The position numbers were made by a program, and so were the translations under genes. Below the pieces are notes generated by a model. The model worked only from the letters and a program-made list of their open reading frames with translations, was not told the origin of the DNA and did no database searches. A stretch of 64,000 nt of DNA from Methanoflorens sp963701995 (GTDB lineage: Archaea > Halobacteriota > Bog-38 > Methanoflorentales > Methanoflorentaceae): contig OY969693.1 of assembly GCA_963701995.1 (NCBI GenBank), forward strand, positions 1,116,001-1,180,000, given 5' to 3'. Of the stretch, positions 25,877 to 34,840 are shown piece after piece (within the stretch, counting starts at the first letter, position 1; each line of letters starts with the position of its first letter).

Positions 25877-26331
25877 CCAGCCTATCGAACCAAAAGCGAC
25901 TCGCTGCTGAGGTGCTTGGTGTTGGGGAAAGCAGAATATGGCTCGATCCGGACAAGCTCACGGACGTCGCGAACGCTATAACCCGGGAAGATGTGCGCGG
26001 GCTCATAAAGGACGGTACCGTCAAATTTAAGCAAGCGCAGGGCATCAGCCGCGGACGGGCACGCAGGAACGACGCTAAGCGCAAGAAGGGGCATAAAACC
26101 GGGCAAGGGACTCGTAAAGGAGCAAAAAATGCCCGAAGCCCTAGGAAGCGGCTGTGGATGCGCAGAATCCGAGCGCAGAGAAGGACTCTGCGCGTCTTGA
26201 GGGACAACAACACGCTCGATCGAACCACGTATCGTCGCATGTATAGGAAGGCGAAAGGTGGCGAGTATCGAACTGTAAGTGTACTGAGCACTCAAGCTGA
26301 AATCGCTATGGCCACGCGGAGGCAGAAATAA
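25873..26331 (+). CDS. rpl19e: 50S ribosomal protein L19e
   Basis: A 152-residue, strongly basic protein. QKRLAAEVLGVGESRIWLDP is the family N-terminus and ISRGRARRNDAKRKKGHKTG the rRNA-binding linker. It has no bacterial homologue. It overlaps both neighbours by one to four bases. Confidence 0.95.
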   Translation: MTSLSNQKRLAAEVLGVGESRIWLDPDKLTDVANAITREDVRGLIKDGTVKFKQAQGISRGRARRNDAKRKKGHKTGQGTRKGAKNARSPRKRLWMRRIRAQRRTLRVLRDNNTLDRTTYRRMYRKAKGGEYRTVSVLSTQAEIAMATRRQK

Positions 26332-26921
26332 TGGCGGGTCCGCGATATCAGGTTCCTTTTCGACGTAGGCGAGATGGAAAGACGAACTACCATAAGCGGT
26401 TAGGTTTGATGCTTTCAGAATGGCCTCGCGTGGTCGTGCGAAAAACCGGACGCAATTTGATCGTGCAGCTTGTCGAACACGGAACTGCGGGAGATCGGAC
26501 GTTGACATCTGCAAACGCGCTGGAGCTAAAAAAGCTCGGCTACAAGGGCGCTACCGGGAACACACCTGCTGCGTACCTGACCGGGATGCTTTTTGCAAGT
26601 CGAGCGCTTGCAGCTGGCCATTCGAAAGGGGTGCTCGATTTGGGACTTAATGCAAATTCGCGAGGATCGCGAACTTACGCCGCCTTGCAGGGCGCCGTTG
26701 AAGTGGGGCTCGACATTCCGCACAGTCGTGAGCCGCTTCCTGCGCCTGCTAGGCTGCACGGAGAACATATTGTCGCGTATGCGACCGATAACCCAACGCG
26801 GTTCACGCGTTATGGCTTAGATCCCAAAGACCTTCCTAATCATATTGACGCGGTGAAGCAACGTATAATCGAGCACGCTGCGCAGGAACGAACAGAGGAT
26901 ACAGGGGCACACAATGGCTGA
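26331..26921 (+). CDS. rpl18: 50S ribosomal protein L18
   Basis: A 196-residue 5S rRNA-binding protein of the long archaeal type: GPRYQVPFRRRRDGKTNYHK, then LLIVQLV-like NLIVQLVEHGTAGDRTLTSA, and GVLDLGLNANSRGSRTYAAL. The ATG shares a base with the L19e stop. Confidence 0.95.
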   Translation: MAGPRYQVPFRRRRDGKTNYHKRLGLMLSEWPRVVVRKTGRNLIVQLVEHGTAGDRTLTSANALELKKLGYKGATGNTPAAYLTGMLFASRALAAGHSKGVLDLGLNANSRGSRTYAALQGAVEVGLDIPHSREPLPAPARLHGEHIVAYATDNPTRFTRYGLDPKDLPNHIDAVKQRIIEHAAQERTEDTGAHNG

Positions 26922-27534
26922 TAGGATAGAGGGATGGACACCGAAGACGAGATTAGGACACCTTGTTCATGAGGGCAAAATAACGACGTTCGACGATGCT
27001 GTAGCCACGGGGCATCCGGTAAAGGAACCCGAAATCATTGATGTCCTCTTGCCTGAGCTGTCAGACGAGGTCTTAGATATCAACATGGTGCAGCGAATGA
27101 CGGATTCCGGTCGGCGCGTGAAGTTTCGAGCCGCGGTGGCAATCGGCAATCGCGACGGATACATAGGCTTCGCCGAAACCAAGGATCTGCAAGCGGGACC
27201 CGCCATACGGAAAGCAATTGAAACTGCTAAGCTGAATCTCATCAAGATAAATCGCGGCTGTGGCTCGTGGGAATGTGGCTGCGGAGAAGCGCATACCGTT
27301 CCTTACACCGTCCGAGGCAAGGCGGGCTCCGTGACCGTTGCGCTGAAACCAGCGCCACGAGGCCTTGGCATAACATCAGGCGGCACCGCGCGGAAGGTGC
27401 TTCAGCTTGCAGGTATAAAAGACGTGTGGACGCGATCGTCAGGACAAACACGTACGACTATCAACTTTGCTCGCGCTACGTTTGAAGCGCTCAAGGCAAC
27501 AACAACGGTGCGAACCGGCGGTGGAACGCAATGA
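26914..27534 (+). CDS. rps5: 30S ribosomal protein S5
   Basis: The 206-residue decoding-fidelity protein has the double-stranded RNA-binding domain (VQRMTDSGRRVKFRAAVAIG, GNRDGYIGFAETKDLQAGPA) and the C-terminal fold with SGQTRTTINFARATFEALKA. It overlaps L18 by eight bases. Confidence 0.96.
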   Translation: MADRIEGWTPKTRLGHLVHEGKITTFDDAVATGHPVKEPEIIDVLLPELSDEVLDINMVQRMTDSGRRVKFRAAVAIGNRDGYIGFAETKDLQAGPAIRKAIETAKLNLIKINRGCGSWECGCGEAHTVPYTVRGKAGSVTVALKPAPRGLGITSGGTARKVLQLAGIKDVWTRSSGQTRTTINFARATFEALKATTTVRTGGGTQ

Positions 27535-27992
27535 CGTACGCCGTTGTTAAGATGCGTGGGACGGTAAAGACAAAACCCGACGTGCGGCGCACGCTCGAGT
27601 TATTAAATCTCAGTAGGACGAATCACTGCGTTCTCGTCAAGGACAACGCGCATTATAACGGCATGCTCCAAAAGGTGAAAGATTATGTGGCGTGGGGCGC
27701 AATCGACGGCGCAACCCTCGGGGTGCTGCTCGAAACAAGGGGCGCGCTAGGGGGTCGTGCGAGGCTCACTAACGCGCACGTCAAAGACCGCACCGATTTT
27801 GATGACATAAACTCGCTTGCAACAGCAGTTGCCAGCGGAACGGCGACGTTGCAGGATGTGCCTGACCTAAAACCTGTGTTAAGGCTCCATCCGCCGCGCA
27901 AAGGCCACAGGGGCATAAAAAAACCGTTTCCTGAAGGTGTTCTTGGATTTCACGGCAGCGAAATCAACGAATTGCTTCTCAAAATGAGGTAG
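27531..27992 (+). CDS. rpl30: 50S ribosomal protein L30
   Basis: An archaeal-length (153 residues) L30 with the ferredoxin-like core YAVVKMRGTVKTKPDVRRTL, LLNLSRTNHCVLVKDNAHY and the C-terminal extension HPPRKGHRGIKKPFPEGVLG. The start overlaps the S5 stop by four bases. Confidence 0.95.
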   Translation: MTYAVVKMRGTVKTKPDVRRTLELLNLSRTNHCVLVKDNAHYNGMLQKVKDYVAWGAIDGATLGVLLETRGALGGRARLTNAHVKDRTDFDDINSLATAVASGTATLQDVPDLKPVLRLHPPRKGHRGIKKPFPEGVLGFHGSEINELLLKMR

Positions 27993-27995
27993 ATA

Positions 27996-28424
27996 ATGGG
28001 TGTCAAAAATAAGGCCAAGAAGTTTCGAGGAAGTCGCACGTGTGGCGGTGGCACTCATAAGAACCGTCGCGGAGCAGGAAGCCGAGGAGGACGTGGCCAC
28101 GCAGGCGGTTGCAAGCACCATTTTGTGAAGGAGCTTTTGCTTGGCCGGGGTTATGGCAGTTATGGGTTCGCAAGGCCACAAAAGGTGCTCAAGTACCCGA
28201 CCGTGATTGACATAGGTGCTCTGGACGAAACTGCTGAGCGACTTGTGGAACTGAAGCAGGCTAAGGTGCGTACCGGCAAGTATTATATCACGCTCGATGT
28301 CGACAAAGTGCTGGGAAAGGGCCGCGTAACTAAGCCGCTTATCGTAACAGCAAGAAGTTTTTCGAAACGAGCGCAAGAGAAGTTGGAATCAGCAGGCGGG
28401 AAAGTAAAAATCGCAGAGCCATGA
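27996..28424 (+). CDS. rpl15: 50S ribosomal protein L15
   Basis: A 142-residue large-subunit protein with the Gly/Arg/His-rich opening FRGSRTCGGGTHKNRRGAGS and the C-terminal ITARSFSKRA-like VTARSFSKRAQEKLESAGGK. It closes the ribosomal block before secY. Confidence 0.95.
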   Translation: MGVKNKAKKFRGSRTCGGGTHKNRRGAGSRGGRGHAGGCKHHFVKELLLGRGYGSYGFARPQKVLKYPTVIDIGALDETAERLVELKQAKVRTGKYYITLDVDKVLGKGRVTKPLIVTARSFSKRAQEKLESAGGKVKIAEP

Positions 28425-28472
28425 CCTTCTAGACCAGTGATCGACAAGTAAATCAGTTGAGCACAGTGAATC

Positions 28473-29930
28473 ATGAGCGAGCACCCAACGATAGACAGAA
28501 TTGAGCCTTTACTGCAGAGACTTCCTGCAGTTTCTAAGCCGGAAGGGCACGTGCACTTCAGACGGAAGCTCACGTGGACGATTGGCGTTTTACTCATCTA
28601 TTTCGTTTTAACAAACGTCCGCCTTTTTGGACTTTCACCTGCATCACAGGACCTTTTCGGTTTCTACCGCGCAATAATGGCCGGAAGCCAAGGCAGCCTC
28701 GTTCAGCTCGGCATTGGTCCAATCGTGACCGCGTCGATCATACTGCAGCTCTTTAAGGGCGCGGACATCATAAAGCTTGACACGAGCGATCCTCGAGACC
28801 AATCAGTCTACCAGCAGCTGCAGAAGCTTCTTATCTTCGTCATGATTGTCGTCGAAGCGGCGCCGCAGGTGCTTGGTGGTTTCCTCCAACCCGACCCAGC
28901 TCTTGCTGCTTCTACTGGTATCGGGCTTCACGGCATTTCCTTGCTCATATTTATCCAAGTTTGCATAGGCGGCGTGCTCGTGCTGTTCCTGGATGAAATT
29001 GTGAGTAAATGGGGGATAGGCTCAGGAGTCGGCATTTTTATCGTGGCCGGAGTTGCACAAGGCCTGGTAACTGGGACCATTAATTGGGCAACTGAGCCTA
29101 CCACCGGATTGGCGGTGGGGTGGATCCCCCGCTTTATTCAAATCTTCCAGACCTTCACCGTCCAACAACTACTTAGCGCTCAAGGACTGGTATTCCTGCT
29201 TTTTCAGGGCGACGTTCTGGCCATAATAAGCACGGTGGCCATCTTCGTAGTTGTCGTCTACGTTGAAACAACCCGCATAGAGATTCCTCTGGCGCACAGT
29301 TCCGTGCGAGGCGCGCGAGGCAGATTCCCGGTGAAGCTCGTCTACGCGAGCGTGTTGCCGTTAATACTAGTTCGGGCGCTTCAGGCGAACATTCAGATGA
29401 TTGGCATCCTCCTTTACAACGCAGGGTTCACTTGGGTCGGGACGTATGTGAACAATCAGCCGGTAAGCGGCCTGATGTACTATTTGGCACCTATCAATGG
29501 CCCGAGTAATTGGTTGCCTGGGGTAGCCCAGAATCCGGCCTGGCAAATCGCACTGCGCTCAGGAATTGATATCGCCTTTATGGTCATCGGGGGAGTTATA
29601 TTTGCCCTTTTCTGGGTGGAGACTACCGGCATGGGCCCAAAGGCCGTTTCAGAGCAAATTCAAAGTTCTGGGATGTCCATCCCCGGCTTCCGCCGCGACC
29701 CCAAAATCATTGAACGCGTCATGAAGCGGTACATTCCGAAAGTAACCGTCATCGGAGGCGCTTTCATAGGGTTATTGGCGGTCGTTGCGGGTTTTTTTGG
29801 AACCATAGGGAACGTGGGCGGCACTGCGTTGCTCCTCGCGGTGAGCATCACGTACACGCTTTACGAGCAGCTTGCCAATGAAGAAATGATGGAGATGCAC
29901 CCGATGCTGCGCGGCTTCTTGGGAGGTTAA
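28473..29930 (+). CDS. secY: Preprotein translocase subunit SecY
   Basis: The 485-residue channel protein shows the ten-helix layout, with the plug region near DLFGFYRAIMAGSQGSLVQL, the lateral-gate helices, and the cytoplasmic loop between helices 8 and 9 (SEQIQSSGMSIPGFRRDPKI) that meets the ribosome. It exports the signal-peptide proteins found in this window. The 48-bp gap from L15 suggests the same transcript. Confidence 0.96.
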   Translation: MSEHPTIDRIEPLLQRLPAVSKPEGHVHFRRKLTWTIGVLLIYFVLTNVRLFGLSPASQDLFGFYRAIMAGSQGSLVQLGIGPIVTASIILQLFKGADIIKLDTSDPRDQSVYQQLQKLLIFVMIVVEAAPQVLGGFLQPDPALAASTGIGLHGISLLIFIQVCIGGVLVLFLDEIVSKWGIGSGVGIFIVAGVAQGLVTGTINWATEPTTGLAVGWIPRFIQIFQTFTVQQLLSAQGLVFLLFQGDVLAIISTVAIFVVVVYVETTRIEIPLAHSSVRGARGRFPVKLVYASVLPLILVRALQANIQMIGILLYNAGFTWVGTYVNNQPVSGLMYYLAPINGPSNWLPGVAQNPAWQIALRSGIDIAFMVIGGVIFALFWVETTGMGPKAVSEQIQSSGMSIPGFRRDPKIIERVMKRYIPKVTVIGGAFIGLLAVVAGFFGTIGNVGGTALLLAVSITYTLYEQLANEEMMEMHPMLRGFLGG

Positions 29931-30108
29931 CTTCTCTAACGCGCAGATCGATTTTCTTGACTTCCTAGCTAAGTTGACACTTTTTGTTACGCGTTCAAGT
30001 GCGTTTGGATCGCAGGAGCGGCTTTGATGGGCGAAGCTGCGCCCTGTACGATTGCGTAAGTTAAAGTAGGATGGTTAGAATAGTTCCCTACACAAGTTGG
30101 GGCAACAA

Positions 30109-30687
30109 ATGCGGAAAGTGGTAATTCTAACGGGAGTTCCAGCAAGCGGCGGGACGACGGTTGCAAAGAAAGCCATTGAACGGCTGGAAGCACAGGGCCA
30201 ACCTTTGAAAATGGTAACCTACAGCGACGTGATGCTTGATGAGGCGTTGCAGCGCCACTGGGTTAAGATAAGAGACGACATCCGAAAGCTAGATCCAGCT
30301 AGGCAGCGCGATCTCCAAAAGACTGCCGCGCGCGCGATATCAAAAATGGCCACTATACCGCTTGTTGTTGACACGCACGCAACGGTGCGAACGCCGGGCG
30401 GGTACCTTCCTGGTTTGCCTTCGTGGGTTTTGGACGAACTTGAGCCTGAACTCATACTTATTGTCGAAACAGTACCTAACGAAATTATTCGGCGCAGAAA
30501 TGCTGACAAGTCACGACAGCGCGACGCGCAAGATGCGGCGGGTGTTCAGGAGCACCAGGGGGTTAACAGAGCAATATGCATGGCGTACGCCGCACACACG
30601 GGAGCAACGGTCAAGATACTGCAAAATCCCGACGGAAAGCTTGATGAAGCAGTCGCTGAACTGGTGGCCACGCTGCAAGAAGACTGA
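30109..30687 (+). CDS. adkA: Archaeal adenylate kinase AdkA
   Basis: The trimeric archaeal adenylate kinase equilibrates AMP, ADP and ATP. The P-loop reads GVPASGGTT: Gly replaces the usual Lys, which is a trait of the AdkA family (I recall the methanococcal enzymes having GVPGVGGTT), so it is not a defect. VDTHATVRTPGGYLPGLPSW and NRAICMAYAAHTGATVKILQ are also characteristic. The ATG at 30109 is preferred to a TTG at 30097. The DUF106 and L34e genes found here in many archaea are absent. Confidence 0.94.
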   Translation: MRKVVILTGVPASGGTTVAKKAIERLEAQGQPLKMVTYSDVMLDEALQRHWVKIRDDIRKLDPARQRDLQKTAARAISKMATIPLVVDTHATVRTPGGYLPGLPSWVLDELEPELILIVETVPNEIIRRRNADKSRQRDAQDAAGVQEHQGVNRAICMAYAAHTGATVKILQNPDGKLDEAVAELVATLQED

Positions 30688-30717
30688 GCCCATCGCCAGC
30701 GCTTAGCGGGTGCGATC

Positions 30718-31254
30718 GTGTTGCTTACCATTAGCGGATTTGCAGGCAGCGGCAAGACGACGGTAGCAACCGGTTTATCGCAGGAACTTGGCTTTGCACA
30801 CATCTCAGCCGGAGACGTATTCAGGGAACTCGCGCGCGAGCGCGCAATGAGTCTGGAGCAGTTGAGCAAGCTTGCGGAAACAGAGCCGGAAATCGACAAA
30901 ATGGTTGATCGACGACAAGCCGAGCTCGCGCAGTCGCGTGAACACGCGGTCGTCGACGGGCGGCTTTCGGGCTGGGTTCTCAAAGCTGACATCGCCGTTT
31001 GGCTTAAAGCGCCTCTAGAAGTACGAGCACAGCGAATAGCGGGAAGAGAAGGCAAGCGGCGGGCGGCCGCCCTCCACGAAACGCGCCTGCGTGACAGCAG
31101 CGAGACCGTGAGATATCGCACGTTTTATGATATCGACGTGACGAACCTTGACATCTATGATCTTGTCATAGATACGATGCACTGGGATCAATACGCGGTC
31201 ATCGCTATCATCGCGCAGGCCGTGAACGTCTACCGGCAAGTTGACAAACGATGA
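30718..31254 (+). CDS. cmk: Cytidylate kinase (archaeal type)
   Basis: It phosphorylates CMP and dCMP. The P-loop is ISGFAGSGKTTVATGLSQEL, then HISAGDVFRELARERAMSLE as the NMP-binding part, VVDGRLSGWVL, and the lid arginines in RVRAQRIAGRE-like EVRAQRIAGREGKRR. The 178-residue length is normal. It starts with GTG, and its stop overlaps truB by four bases. Confidence 0.94.
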   Translation: MLLTISGFAGSGKTTVATGLSQELGFAHISAGDVFRELARERAMSLEQLSKLAETEPEIDKMVDRRQAELAQSREHAVVDGRLSGWVLKADIAVWLKAPLEVRAQRIAGREGKRRAAALHETRLRDSSETVRYRTFYDIDVTNLDIYDLVIDTMHWDQYAVIAIIAQAVNVYRQVDKR

Positions 31255-32174
31255 CGAATCCTGTTGCGCAGCAACGGACCATAGACGAGTTGCTTCAAAA
31301 AGGCGTCATAAATCTCGACAAGCCAGCCGGGCCTACGAGTCACGAAGTAGCCGCGTGGGTAAAACGAATTTTGCATATTAAGAAAGCGGGCCACATCGGA
31401 ACGCTAGATCCTAAGGTTACCGGTGTGCTCCCGATATTGTTGCAAGATGCGACAAGGGCAGTGGGGGCGCTCGTGAACTTGCCCAAGGAATACGTGTGTG
31501 TAATGCATCTGCATAAGACGGTTCCCGAACCCGAGGTGCGAGACATACTCAGGGAGTTTACGGGGGTGCTATATCAGCGCCCACCTCTTAAATCGGCGGT
31601 AAGGCGTCAAATTCGCAAACGCGAGATTTATTATATCGACGTGCTGGAACGGCAGGGGAACGACGTCCTCTTCAAAGTGGGATGTGAGGCCGGAACGTAC
31701 ATTCGCAAGCTGTGCCACGACGTCGGCGAAGCGCTAGGGGTGGGAGCGCACATGCAGGAGCTCCGCAGAACCAAGGCAGGTCCGTTTGATGAATCGAAGC
31801 TGAGTACATTGCATGATTTGACAGACGCATACCATTTTTGGATCGAAGATAACGATGAAGCTCCGCTGCGAGACATCGTAATGCCAGTCGAGCGCGCACT
31901 TACCCACCTTCCAAAAATCATCATTAGGGATACTGCCGTGGATGCTATTTGCCACGGGGCTCGACTCGCAGAACCCGGCGTTATCTCGTTACCTGATATT
32001 GACACGAAACAGCTGGTTGGTATTTATACGGCGCGAGACGAGATTGTCGCTCTAGGCATCTCTGTACTCCAAGGCGGAGTCGTCGCCGACGTCAAAAGAG
32101 TAATGATGGAGCCTGGTACGTATCCCCGCCATTGGAAGTCTAGAAGAATACGCAAGTACGAAGAAGGCGCGTAA
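31251..32174 (+). CDS. truB: tRNA/rRNA pseudouridine synthase Cbf5/TruB
   Basis: Archaeal Cbf5 is the catalytic subunit of the box H/ACA RNP and can modify tRNA U55. The catalytic Asp is in HIGTLDPKVTGVLPILLQDA. YIDVLERQGNDVLFKVGCEA and CHDVGEALGVGAHMQELRRT follow, and a C-terminal PUA domain starts near residue 220 (ICHGARLAEPGVISLPDIDT). Length, 307 residues, is typical. Confidence 0.95.
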   Translation: MTNPVAQQRTIDELLQKGVINLDKPAGPTSHEVAAWVKRILHIKKAGHIGTLDPKVTGVLPILLQDATRAVGALVNLPKEYVCVMHLHKTVPEPEVRDILREFTGVLYQRPPLKSAVRRQIRKREIYYIDVLERQGNDVLFKVGCEAGTYIRKLCHDVGEALGVGAHMQELRRTKAGPFDESKLSTLHDLTDAYHFWIEDNDEAPLRDIVMPVERALTHLPKIIIRDTAVDAICHGARLAEPGVISLPDIDTKQLVGIYTARDEIVALGISVLQGGVVADVKRVMMEPGTYPRHWKSRRIRKYEEGA

Positions 32175-32323
32175 CTCTCGTCGCCGCTTCGAGCAGCACG
32201 AACGCACGCGAGCAAAGCAACTTTGATTTCAGCCAATAAGCGGGTTCCGTATACGTCAGTGTTCGTTCCTTTGACGTGCACCTGGTGCCAAGCGATCACA
32301 CTTTAACTTTTGAGGTTTCACTA

Positions 32324-32821
32324 ATGCCAATGAAGATATTCGCAGTGTATGGATCCTCTAAATCGGGGAAGACGACTACCGTCGTTGAGATCCTAAAGGA
32401 GCTGCGATTGCGTGGTTATTCAGTATCCACGATAAAGGACGTCCATGTGGAAAACTTCGTCTTCGATGTTGTTGGAAAAGACACGTGGCGCCACTGGAAA
32501 GCTGGAGCCGAAGTAGTTTGCCTGCGGGCGCCAGACGAAAGCATTCTTATGATAAAGCGACCAGTGATGCTTGATGAGCTGATACGACATATCAGCAGCG
32601 ATTACTTGGTTCTTGAGGGATTTAGAGGCGCGAGTCTGCCGAAGATACTGTGTGCAACAGACGAAGAGCATGTGCAAGATGAATTGCAGAGCAAGGTCTT
32701 TTGCATTTCAGGATTAGTGTCTGCGCACCTCTCGAACTATAAGGGCGTACCGGTGATAAACGCGCTTCTTAATGCCCCAGATTTGGTGGATCTTGTGGAG
32801 CGCAAGAGCCTCAAGCTGTAG
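32324..32821 (+). CDS. mobB: Molybdopterin-guanine dinucleotide biosynthesis protein MobB
   Basis: MobB is a GTP-binding adapter in molybdopterin dinucleotide assembly. The P-loop is VYGSSKSGKTTTVVEILKEL; IKDVHVENFVFDVVGKDTWR and YLVLEGFRG are conserved family parts. Methanogens need this cofactor for formylmethanofuran dehydrogenase; that link is inference. The ATG at 32324 follows TTGAGGTTT. An upstream start at 32276 is unlikely. At 165 residues it is a normal stand-alone MobB. Confidence 0.88.
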   Translation: MPMKIFAVYGSSKSGKTTTVVEILKELRLRGYSVSTIKDVHVENFVFDVVGKDTWRHWKAGAEVVCLRAPDESILMIKRPVMLDELIRHISSDYLVLEGFRGASLPKILCATDEEHVQDELQSKVFCISGLVSAHLSNYKGVPVINALLNAPDLVDLVERKSLKL

Positions 32822-32826
32822 TTACG

Positions 32827-33432
32827 TCATTCCAGCTCTTGCTCGCCGACCGGGCTCGCTCTTCGAATTAACCGCCTTAGGTCGCTTCTTTTATTGATGT
32901 TGTACAATAGTGACTCATCGCGAATGATAAACATCGTTTCTTGTTGTAATTGATCGAGGTGGCTTGCATCGACGATGTTAATGCCCGTAGGCACAAGCAA
33001 CTTAGCGTCTGCTGTGAGTGTGAGGCAAGGGGCTACATTAGCCTCATCGCAAAACTCGTAGGGGAGGTAGACCCCAAGTGCAGAACTCTCTGCTTTAGCG
33101 CGACGCTCGATAATCCGGTCGATGAGTCGATAGTCGATAAGAGGAAGATCAGCTGCGATGATGAGAACGGGACCTTGAAGGCCCAATCGCTTGCTCGCCC
33201 AAATGTAGTCTTGGATATATCCTTGCCCTGGCGCCTTTACTACTTGAACACTTGCTTCTCTTGCCCAGCGCGTCGTGCAAGGAGTTCTAGGGGAGGTTAC
33301 CGTCACCACGCGTTCAATTTGCGATTTGTTCAAAGCGGCCAATACGTGTTCAATGAGTGGCCTGCCTCTGAACTCCAGCAGCGGTTTTTCAACGCCGCCT
33401 GAACCAAGCCGCTCTCCTTTACCGCCGGCCAT
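32827..33432 (-). CDS. cobY: GTP:adenosylcobinamide-phosphate guanylyltransferase CobY
   Basis: The archaeal enzyme activates adenosylcobinamide phosphate with GTP. The nucleotidyltransferase signature MAGGKGERLGSGGVEKPLLE and VLIIAADLPLIDYRLIDRII are clear. The only canonical start, the ATG at 33432, would remove the first beta strand, because the upstream in-frame codons read TFALLM, just as relatives begin. No ATG, GTG or TTG precedes them, although AGGTGAT lies just upstream; an ACG start is possible. It ends the cobZ-cobS-cobY operon. Confidence 0.88.
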   Translation of the reverse strand: MAGGKGERLGSGGVEKPLLEFRGRPLIEHVLAALNKSQIERVVTVTSPRTPCTTRWAREASVQVVKAPGQGYIQDYIWASKRLGLQGPVLIIAADLPLIDYRLIDRIIERRAKAESSALGVYLPYEFCDEANVAPCLTLTADAKLLVPTGINIVDASHLDQLQQETMFIIRDESLLYNINKRSDLRRLIRRASPVGEQELE

Positions 33433-33455
33433 GAGGAGTGCGAACGTGCAATCAC

Positions 33456-34202
33456 CTACAAAAAACTGATAGCAACAAGAGCGATCAAACGCCCTAGCTC
33501 ATTTGAAGATCCGATAACGTCGCCATTTATTCCGCCGAACGCCATATTGGCGAGTTTCACTAGTCCAAGCGATAGGGCTAGAGGGGGCAACAACACGAGG
33601 AGACCTCTCACACCAAAACAGAGAACCGCGACTAGTGCCGCGAGAAGCAGTGCTACTACGAAGGTCACCAGCCCACTGCTTTCTGCAAAACGGGATCCAA
33701 GTCCCTGGTGCGTCGCTTTTCCAAGCGAGGCGACTTCGACCATCGAAAGCTTTGCTGCGACTTCAGCTGTGATCAACGCGGGCAGGAGCGCCGTTGATTT
33801 GATAGATGCCACTGCAGCGAAAAGCAGCAGAAACGAGAGGACACAAAATGCGATCCCTCCGACACCGATGTATGGGTCTTTGATGACTCGAAGCCGTTCT
33901 TGCATTGTTCCGTGCTTGAGTAGTCCGTCGCCTACGTCAGCTAACCCATCAAGATGGATGAAACCTGTTAGCGCATATAGGGCTACGAGCGTCAGTGCGG
34001 CGTGGACAAAGTCGCTCACGTGCGGTATGAAGGCGAGCGCAGAGCTGATTCCTCCAACCAACAGTCCGATCGCAGCGCCGACTATGATAAAAATCCACAT
34101 GCGCCTGGCCAAGCTGTCGAGCGCTGCTTCATTGAATCCCACCGGAATCGTTGTCAAGAACCCGAAGCCAGACCGAATGGGGTCAAGGAGGCGTTGCGGC
34201 AT
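33456..34202 (-). CDS. cobS: Adenosylcobinamide-GDP ribazoletransferase CobS
   Basis: This integral membrane enzyme joins the nucleotide loop to adenosylcobinamide-GDP, the last main step of cobamide synthesis. The sequence has RSGFGFLTTIPVGFN at the N-terminus, then FIHLDGLADVGDGLLKHGT with the acidic metal-binding motif, and several hydrophobic helices. It overlaps cobZ by about 20 bases, which implies coupling. Cobamides are needed by the methyl-transfer steps of methanogenesis. Confidence 0.93.
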   Translation of the reverse strand: MPQRLLDPIRSGFGFLTTIPVGFNEAALDSLARRMWIFIIVGAAIGLLVGGISSALAFIPHVSDFVHAALTLVALYALTGFIHLDGLADVGDGLLKHGTMQERLRVIKDPYIGVGGIAFCVLSFLLLFAAVASIKSTALLPALITAEVAAKLSMVEVASLGKATHQGLGSRFAESSGLVTFVVALLLAALVAVLCFGVRGLLVLLPPLALSLGLVKLANMAFGGINGDVIGSSNELGRLIALVAISFL

Positions 34203-34653
34203 CGGCTGCTCCTCTGTCGTACATGTTAGCCGAAACGCCGCCTATCAGGCCGGCGACGATATCATCCAAGAATGGCCCAAGCGATTTGAGAACTCCAGGC
34301 TTAAGCTTGTCGAATCGGGCATAATCGAAGTGTCCTTTGTACCCCCCAACGTACATTGATATTGCCATTCCCAATACCTCATCAGCTATCAAACAAGTCA
34401 AATCCTTTTCGTAGGAGACAGGATCGAGGTTCGGAATACGGCCTTGCCGTGCGTCTCTTTCTAACGCTACTCCGGCGTACAGAAGAACCCACACGTTGGG
34501 ATCGGCCAGAGCTCGCCGAAGCTCGCTCGAGAAAACTTCTCTGGCACGCGCTTCTGTTTCAACCCCTGGATGTGGAACCCATAGCAGCATAGCTGTATCG
34601 ACCATATCATCTAGCGCGACACCCATTTCTTTCAACATTTCTTCTTTCATCAT
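34183..34653 (-). CDS. cobZ: Alpha-ribazole phosphatase CobZ (PgpA-like family)
   Basis: CobZ is the archaeal enzyme, first described in Methanosarcina, that dephosphorylates alpha-ribazole phosphate or the cobamide phosphate. The 156-residue protein has LIADEVLGMAISMYVGGYKG and LGPFLDDIVAGLIGGVSANM, the PgpA-like acidic and Gly motifs. I take the ATG at 34653 over the start at 34734, which adds an unrelated-looking stretch. The context with cobS and cobY supports CobZ rather than phosphatidylglycerophosphatase. Confidence 0.87.
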   Translation of the reverse strand: MMKEEMLKEMGVALDDMVDTAMLLWVPHPGVETEARAREVFSSELRRALADPNVWVLLYAGVALERDARQGRIPNLDPVSYEKDLTCLIADEVLGMAISMYVGGYKGHFDYARFDKLKPGVLKSLGPFLDDIVAGLIGGVSANMYDRGAADAATPP

Positions 34654-34840
34654 CACGACGCCTTCCGTCTCAGGTTCGTGGCTTGAACCAAAACTCTGCA
34701 AAATGACGTATCTGTGCACCTGGAAGGCTAACAAACCTAGGCAGCCAGTCCTTCTAGACTGATACGCTTTAGACGCTTTCGACCTTAGTTCGTCAGACGG
34801 TTCGACCGAATCTCAAATAGTTGCGACCTAGGCCAAGCTG

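Noticed and set aside
30109..30687. Loss of the P-loop lysine in adenylate kinase (GVPASGGTT)
   Set aside because: Archaeal AdkA proteins as a family have Gly here (GVPGVGGTT in methanococci as I recall), so this is a family trait and not a defect.
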